Assembly (NCBI RefSeq): GCF_019925205.1
Contig: NC_083562.1
Location: forward strand, 11,780,001 to 11,844,000
From: Metopolophium dirhodum
Taxonomy: Eukaryota; Arthropoda; Insecta; Hemiptera; Aphididae
Length of the DNA: 64,000 nucleotides
Direction of reading: 5' to 3'
Part shown: one piece after another, positions 58,241 through 64,000 of the stretch
How positions within the stretch are numbered: the stretch's first letter is position 1
Layout of the letters: every line of letters begins with the position of its first letter
Translations under genes and position numbers: made by a program
The notes under the pieces: model-generated
What the model was told of the DNA's origin: nothing
Database searches by the model: none
The model's input: only the letters and a program-made list of their open reading frames with translations

Positions 58241-58500
58241 TTTACACGAGTGAGCTGGGTATGGCTCCATCATAGATAATAAAGATATTGATAGGACATA
58301 ATGGTCTAATCAGCGGTCTTATTATCTATGGGCTTCATTCATAGCATGGATTAAGGTGTCAACAATCAAAGGATCAACTTGATAATCAAACACTTAAGTT
58401 TGGCAACCTGCATCTCAGGATCTTATTATTCAAAGTGTCCTAATGAGTCATAAGAAGGTTAGTTAGGTAAACCTATGGTTAGTTGAAGCCAAAGAGTCAA
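58241..58500 (-). repeat. A-block copy 4 (inverted, shortened)
   Basis: Begins TTTACACGAGTGAGCTGGG like copy 2, but the hairpin part (about 170 bases between 'tcagcggtctt' and 'attatctatgggcttc') is deleted. The inner flank ('cggcaacaag', inverse of 'cttgttgccg') matches the inner flank of copy 1, not of copies 2 and 3. Confidence 0.8.
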
Positions 58501-58554
58501 TAAGGCCTTTGCAATTCAAGATCTTTTCCTACGTATTCGGCATTGTTAACATAA

Positions 58555-59000
58555 CTATTCTACCTTTACACTTTTTCTTTCCCCGTCTCTCACAACTATA
58601 TACAGGTTCAGCCACTCTCATTCCACTCCTCCATATGATCGGTATTCTGTCTATCCATCTCTTCTTCAGTCTTCTCGCCCATCATTTCTCCGTTAAATTA
58701 ACTTCTATAGCCACTCTCACTATCTCTTATCATACAGTGACCGAACCACCTAAACCTATTCTCTCTTGTTTTCACTACAATATGTACACTACCCTTAATT
58801 AATTAATTTCTTATTCTATCCTCTTTTGTACCTTAACACCTTACTTATTATTCTCATATCTGCTACTCTCACTCCACTTACCTACCCTAACCTTACATTT
58901 CTTTTTCATCTTTACCTTTCATACACCAAACATTCTGAAATCCTGTTGACCCATTTCCTTATCTTCGCCATATCACACACTTCCTAATTCCTATTCACTC
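58555..59000 (-). pseudogene. degenerate LINE reverse-transcriptase 3' end (right-arm copy)
   Basis: Inverse of 33330-33780 with only scattered differences; the antisense frames of both copies are nearly identical over 77 codons. On the minus strand it shows the same RWF-H / RD / RW-DR order and the same kind of stops, so it was already dead when duplicated. Confidence 0.6.
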
Positions 59001-60959
59001 AGTCTCTAGTTACCTACAAGTCATCGTACTTGATTATCGGTGAAAATATTTAAATATCATTGAGCGAATTCCCTACTCGAAAGAATTGCTTAAAAAAATA
59101 TCATACCTCACCAATTTTCTAATTTTGAACACGACTTTATCGATAGCCCGAATAGCGTTATACCAGTATAGTTACAATACAAATATTGAAAATTTTCGGG
59201 CAATACATCCCCTGATCAATTAACTATAATAAAAAAAAACCTACTGAGAAAAAATCAGCTATATCCTCCCCCCCACCCTTTGACAAAATCATTTGACTCA
59301 TTTAGCTACTTTATGAATTAAGAACGATACATTGAACGTACAAAACTGTACCTACCTACATAATAGTTATCAACCTATTAACCCATCTATAATATTATAT
59401 TTTTTATTGTGTACACTAATCGATTGGTATATACAAAATAACGTTAAGTTATAAATAGGACGTGGATTTAAATGCATTAAAAATAAGAAAAATGTCTTAA
59501 AAATACGATTTAATGCACTTATATTACAAAGCTTAACAAAATGGCCAGAAAAATTAAAAGTCCAATCTAAACGAATATAAAATAGAATTTAGATAAGTGT
59601 ATAGGTAGTGTATTCGTTATATTTTGAGTTTCATTATAGCACATCAGTCGATCAGATGCTATTTAATATTTTAAAATAAAAAAATTCGACAGTAATTCCA
59701 TATTGGCAAGTGTTGTTTTCTATAACTGAAGACTGAAGTTATAGTATCGAACATAATGGGTACGTAAAAAAATAGAATTATAAGAAAAAAAATTACCTTT
59801 ATTTAATTGTATTTAATTTTTTTCTAATAAGTTTTTATAAAATTGACTTTATCCCATATAAATGTTCTAATTTCATTTTTCAATTCGTTGATAATATATA
59901 ACAAGAATTCTTTGCTTGGAAAGCAATGTTTTAGAAAATTCAGAAAATGCAGTTTATATTTAAATATTATAAATAATAATTTCTGATGCATTAATGCGGA
60001 AGAGTGAGGGGGTTGTCCACCCCCTATGAAAATAAAAAAATATTTATAATTCATGTTTTATACCGATTTTCTACCGAAAAAATAAATTACTTTAATCTCA
60101 ATATTATTTATTAGTCAACGATATCTTTGATCAGAATCGTTTTTCGTTTGTTCGTTTTGTATTTTAATAATTTATACGTGGATAGGTATATTATTATTAC
60201 TAATAATTATATTAGTTGTGTTTGTTTTATTTCATTAATTTATTTAGTACTATACCAATAAATTATATATTAATTAATAATTTTTAAAACATTGTGTTCA
60301 AAAAAATAAAAAAAAAATGTGATTGTAATTAGAGTCTTGTAATGTACCTACCTATATTTAAAAAATAAATAAATATAATAATAACTATTGAACTTTTAGG
60401 GACATAATAGGTAACCCATTCGTGTATGTAGTATTACACTATTTATATAGGTATATTTATATACCTATACGAGTATATGAGTAGGTATATTATTCATAAG
60501 TGCGCACACGTCAGGATAGGCAGTTGACCATTGAACCAAAATATTTATATATTTATATTAAGTACCCTGTATAGAGGTATTCACCTATTAATTATAATTA
60601 TTCTACAAACAGGGACTGGAAAAACGACGACGGCGTTTATATCTCACGTATTTTATACATTTCTAGTCCAGAACTAAAATATGCGCCTACAATACTTGGA
60701 TAGCACATTTTTCGTGACATTAAATATTTGTTTTAAGTCTTAAAAGTAAATTTAAGCCCCAAAAGAATATAAAAACAAACTTAAGTAGTATATTTATGTA
60801 GGTTCTGGAGCACCTCCCCCTTAAATTTTACATGTAAAAGCATAGGCACCTCTGTATAGGCAATTCGAAGTACACGCACCTCCCAAACTTGTATTAATTA
60901 CTCGATATAGGCAACCCGCAACACACATACACTCGTCACATACCACCCGATCCGACACG

Positions 60960-61440
60960 TGACCGACATATATTTTACCCCTTCCCCTTCAAATACATTA
61001 CCTCCCCTTAAAAAAAGTATGTATAATATTCTGATGTACATTTGTATCGACTATATCGAACACTTGTCTGACATATATTTTACCCCTTCCCCTTCAAATA
61101 CATTACCTCCCCTTAAAAAAAAGTATGTATAATATTCTGATGTACATTTGTATCGACTATATCGAACACTTGTCTGACATATATTTTACCCCTTCCCCTT
61201 CAAATACATTACCTCCCCTTAAAAAAAGTATGTATAATATTCTGATGTACATTTGTATCGACTATATCGAACACTTGTCTGACATATTATATTTTACCCC
61301 TTCCCCTTCAAATACATTACCTCCCCTTAAAAAAAAAAAGTATGTATAATATTCTGATGTACATTTGTATCGACTATATCGAACACTTATCCGACATATA
61401 TTTTACCCCTTCCCCTTCAAATACAAGACAGCCCCTTTAA
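60960..61440 (+). repeat. tandem repeat, about 105-bp unit, four to five copies
   Basis: Unit: 'gacatatattttacccct', 'tccccttcaaatacattacct', 'ccccttaaaaaaagtatgt', 'ataatattctgatgtacatt', 'tgtatcgactatatcgaaca', 'cttgtct'. Copies start at about 60963, 61067, 61173, 61279 and 61392, nearly identical except for the length of the A run (6-10). The last copy is altered ('aagacagcccc'). Confidence 0.93.
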
Positions 61441-61485
61441 AAAAAAAATATATATATAAAAATATTCTGATGTACCTACATTTGT

Positions 61486-61601
61486 ATCATACATACACAT
61501 ACATACACACAACACACATACATACCTATACATACACACACATACATACATACAACACACATACATACATACATACATACATACATACATACATACATAC
61601 A

Positions 61602-61633
<32 letters not shown>

Positions 61634-61650
61634 CATACATACATACGAAC
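61486..61650 (+). repeat. (ACAT)n / (CATACA)n microsatellite
   Basis: Interrupted (CATACACA) and then pure (ACAT)n from about 61559 to 61629. Long ORFs on both strands here (Tyr-Ile-His and Met-Tyr-Val-Cys repeats) are artefacts of the repeat. Confidence 0.95.
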
Positions 61651-61777
61651 AAACATACTCATATAATATGAGATCATCATACATAATATCCAAAAATATT
61701 ATACCTACAATTTTCAGATTATAATCACATTCGGAAAAAATGACTCGCTAAAGCATACGTTATACATCGGAATATAT

Positions 61778-61778
<1 letters not shown>

Positions 61779-61806
<28 letters not shown>
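61779..61806 (+). repeat. (AC)n microsatellite
   Basis: About 14 uninterrupted AC dinucleotides. Confidence 0.95.
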
Positions 61807-61810
<4 letters not shown>

Positions 61811-62012
61811 ACTCACACATAGTCACAATTATAAATATTGAAACATTCCAATCCAACAGAGTACCATCCTAAATTATATTTTACACCCCGCCACCCGTCC
61901 TCACGCCCTAACAATATCATCCGACTACAGACCTGTACAAGCCTGTAGTGACACGTCCGAGTATTGTCGATGAATTTCAGGCAGAAAGTAGTGCACACAG
62001 AGCAAAATTAAA

Positions 62013-62018
62013 TCAGTC
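62013..62018 (+). promoter_or_regulatory. initiator-like TCAGTC upstream of the zinc-finger gene
   Basis: TCAGTC, the common arthropod initiator form, lies 322 bases before the zinc-finger start codon, in a short stretch of more balanced composition (61850-62050). The span 62019-62339 would be the 5' UTR. An ORF opening at 62055 is in frame with the zinc fingers, but its first 95 codons are AT-rich and hydrophobic. Confidence 0.35.
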
Positions 62019-62339
62019 TGTTAACTACAGTTCAAGACGTTCAAGTGTCAAGTCGTGTTATTTCAGAGTTCTTATGTGTTTTTAAAGTGTATACAAATAT
62101 TTTACAAGTTTTATAAAAATCAAATTATTTATTTTACTTTAATGAACACCATAGTTCATTTTTTCACCACTAGTTCCGATATTAGCGCATACGTTAATAT
62201 TCGCTTAGATAAAACTATTTCACACTGTTATTTAAAGTACAATATATTTTTCTATAATTCATTACCCATCTATTCGTTGAAGGTAAAGTCTTGTTTCGCG
62301 AGTTCGACTAGTGTTCTTCAGTTTTCATCAGACGTAATC

Positions 62340-63658
62340 ATGTTCCCCTGTAGTATATGTGGTAAAACCTTTACTCGAATCAGTAGTTTACACAGACATG
62401 CCAAGTCACATGATGTTTCCAAAAAGATTTCATGCAATATATGCTCAGAAATATTCACGCGAAAAGATAACCTCATCAGACATACCAAGGATAAACACCG
62501 TAAGTATTTTTTAACTATTTACAGATTTATTAGATAAAAAAATACATATATATATATAATCAAGGCTACGTATATCATGTTTAATTATTTAATACAAGAT
62601 ATTATATACATTATACTACCTAAAGGCAATATATAATAATAAAGGTGTTAAATGAAATGTAATTTATTCAATGAATCATTTTTTTTAAGGATCTAATTAA
62701 TAATAATACTATTTTCAGCTTCAAATATTGTAGTTCAACAACAACCAACCATAACCAAGCAAGAAATTCAAGATTTTTTTTACACCAGCTGAACACATTT
62801 ACGATTATAATGGTAAATATATTATTCATAACTTTATATGTACATATATATATATAACTTACTTAGGTAATTATAGTTAATATATTAGGTACTTATTTTA
62901 TAAAAAATAGAACACTTCATGTAGAAATATTACTTTATCGATGAATTAAAATAAATATTGATTTATACCTTTCAAAATATTTAAAATAAAAAATGCTATT
63001 AGTTTTTTTTTCTTCAAAATCGCATAAAACAATACCTGTAAAAATATAAGCATCTTAGTGAAAGTATATAAAAACATACGGAAACATCATAATTTCTTAA
63101 CAAAAATAGGAAAAAATATTCTAAGTTGTATAAAATCATGGAAAACATAAAATAATTTAGATACATTCCTGATAAATCCTATAATTATCATAGTTAAACC
63201 CGTTAAGATCATAATATGTATATATACATTAAAAATGTTCGTAAAATTGTTCAATAATTTTGATAAATTCATGTAATAATATATTAATTGAAAATATTTC
63301 CATACGATTATTGTCGTAACGCTATTAAAAACATATATAAATAATTTTTAATTTTTATATATATTTTTAAGTATAAACAGAAATTTTAATAAATATATTT
63401 GACCATATTATACAATATACATATATAACAATACAATATGAATATCTTATTTTTCTATGAAAAACATATTATACATATTTAATATAATACCAATAAAAAC
63501 ATAAATAGGCATACTATTTATCTAAAGATCTTAATAAATTATTACGAACGCTAGCGTATATACATCGTACTGTTACTATTGTTTCATGCTACACAAAAGA
63601 ACGTTGTATATTATTACTATAACTGAGAGCTCTATATCATATTTGTTTTTGCTTTTAC

Positions 63659-63692
<34 letters not shown>

Positions 63693-64000
63693 CCTACATT
63701 ACATATACATGTGTGTAATACTAGAGCTTGATACCTACCTCATTTTATTGATGCATATTTTTAAAAATCGTATTTTCTATACGATAAACACATCACTAAA
63801 ATTTTTTTAAATTCTTAATTTTTCTTCAGGTACCTACTTTTACTAAAAAACGTTTATATTTATAACAACAATTTATCTTTTCTATCTCATTAAAATTTTT
63901 TATAGATTTTCAAGCTGTAACATGCATTTCTATAATGTTTAGCAATACAATAGTAAAATTTTTTTTTTTTCAGTTCAATCTCGCAATGGTCATAAGCGCC
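62340..64000 (+). CDS. two-finger C2H2 zinc-finger protein, 5' exons (3' partial; apparent frameshift)
   Basis: Probable nuclear DNA- or RNA-binding protein; its target is unknown. Start chosen at the ATG at 62340 (MFPCSICGKTFTRISSLHRH). Finger 1 is C-x2-C-x12-H-x3-H (residues 4-23), finger 2 is C-x2-C-x12-H-x4-H, beginning CNICSEIFTRKDNLIRH. Exon 1 ends at 62499 (AAACAC C|GTAAGT). Exon 2, 62719-62812, reads SNIVVQQQPTITKQEIQDFF. The T run at 62774-62781 has eight bases, which gives a TGA six codons on. With seven, the frame would continue TPAEHIYDYN to the donor at 62813 and join in phase with the acceptor at 63973, where QSRNGHKR starts before the window ends. The extra T may be a sequencing error or a real null mutation. 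Two fingers at the extreme N-terminus of a longer protein is a layout seen in many uncharacterised aphid proteins, some transposon-linked (from memory). Confidence 0.7.
62813..63973 (+). other. second intron of the zinc-finger gene
   Basis: AT-rich with a long (AT)n run at about 63661-63692. The donor is G|GTAAAT and the acceptor a T12-CAG at 63973. Nothing else recognised. Confidence 0.55.

Larger units (their letters stand above)
46730..60786 (-). repeat. right arm of the giant imperfect palindrome
   Basis: Inverted partner of 29617-46535; block correspondences are given in the left-arm entry. Insertions private to this arm: hAT 51165-53328, solo LTR 54591-55839 and the hAT-like element 56273-57679. 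The outermost match is 60620-60786 ('ataaaaacaaactta' at the edge) against 29617-29790. Beyond 60786 the sequences part. Confidence 0.85.

Noticed and set aside
29617..60786. Palindrome as a sequencing hairpin or missed-adapter artefact
   Set aside because: Arms differ by scattered substitutions and indels and carry different insertions, each with its own target duplication; an artefact would give near-identical arms.
61365..61724. ORFs rich in Tyr-Ile-His and Met-Tyr-Val-Cys on opposite strands
   Set aside because: Pure translations of the (ACAT)n microsatellite.

Overview
The window looks like nuclear DNA of an insect, most likely an aphid (inference). It is very AT-rich, has intron-rich genes with canonical GT/AG junctions and small exons, has TCAGT-type initiators at probable transcription starts, and is crowded with hAT-type transposons, MITE-like repeats and simple repeats rich in 'tacctata'. 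No bacterial gene order, tRNA, rRNA or CRISPR array was seen.

Layout. (1) 662-6928, plus: the C-terminal half of a membrane adenylyl cyclase of the type 2/Ac76E class (second membrane bundle and second catalytic domain); the 5' part lies outside the window. (2) 9170-16268, plus: a complete nine-exon gene for a cytosolic metallophosphatase/5'-nucleotidase-family protein; the eight coding exons splice into exactly 670 codons plus stop. (3) 17.1-23.5 kb: a repeat-rich interval with a MITE-like unit, a hAT 5' fragment, an abundant dispersed repeat, a GC-rich intronless orphan ORF of 280 codons (minus), a C19-peptidase-like C-terminal fragment (minus), tandem duplications and a short array of a roughly 200-bp repeat. 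(4) 24036-26056, plus: six well-spliced exons of a GH35 beta-galactosidase whose N-terminal third is not found upstream. (5) 26.4-32.7 kb: an inverted duplication and several diverged copies of a unit that ends in a splice-donor-like GTAAGT.

(6) 29.6-60.8 kb: the most striking object, a giant imperfect palindrome centred near 46.63 kb. Its arms match in inverted orientation over several long blocks. Its core (about 42.45-50.70 kb) is a mirror-image pair of arrays of the same roughly 180/225-bp repeat around a 0.2-kb spacer, resembling a foldback element. The arms carry later insertions that differ between them: a 4.8-kb hAT element on the left, and on the right a 2.2-kb hAT element, a 1.25-kb solo LTR and a 1.4-kb non-autonomous hAT-like element, each with perfect target-site duplications. 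For two of them the opposite arm preserves the empty site. A degenerate LINE reverse-transcriptase 3' end is present in both outer arms.

(7) 60.9-61.8 kb: minisatellite and microsatellites. (8) 62340 to the window end, plus: the start of a two-finger C2H2 zinc-finger gene with an apparent one-base insertion in a T run.

The cyclase, phosphatase, galactosidase and zinc-finger genes are unrelated neighbours; nothing suggests an operon or a shared pathway. All palindrome correspondences were found by reading, not by alignment software, so arm boundaries are good to tens of bases only.
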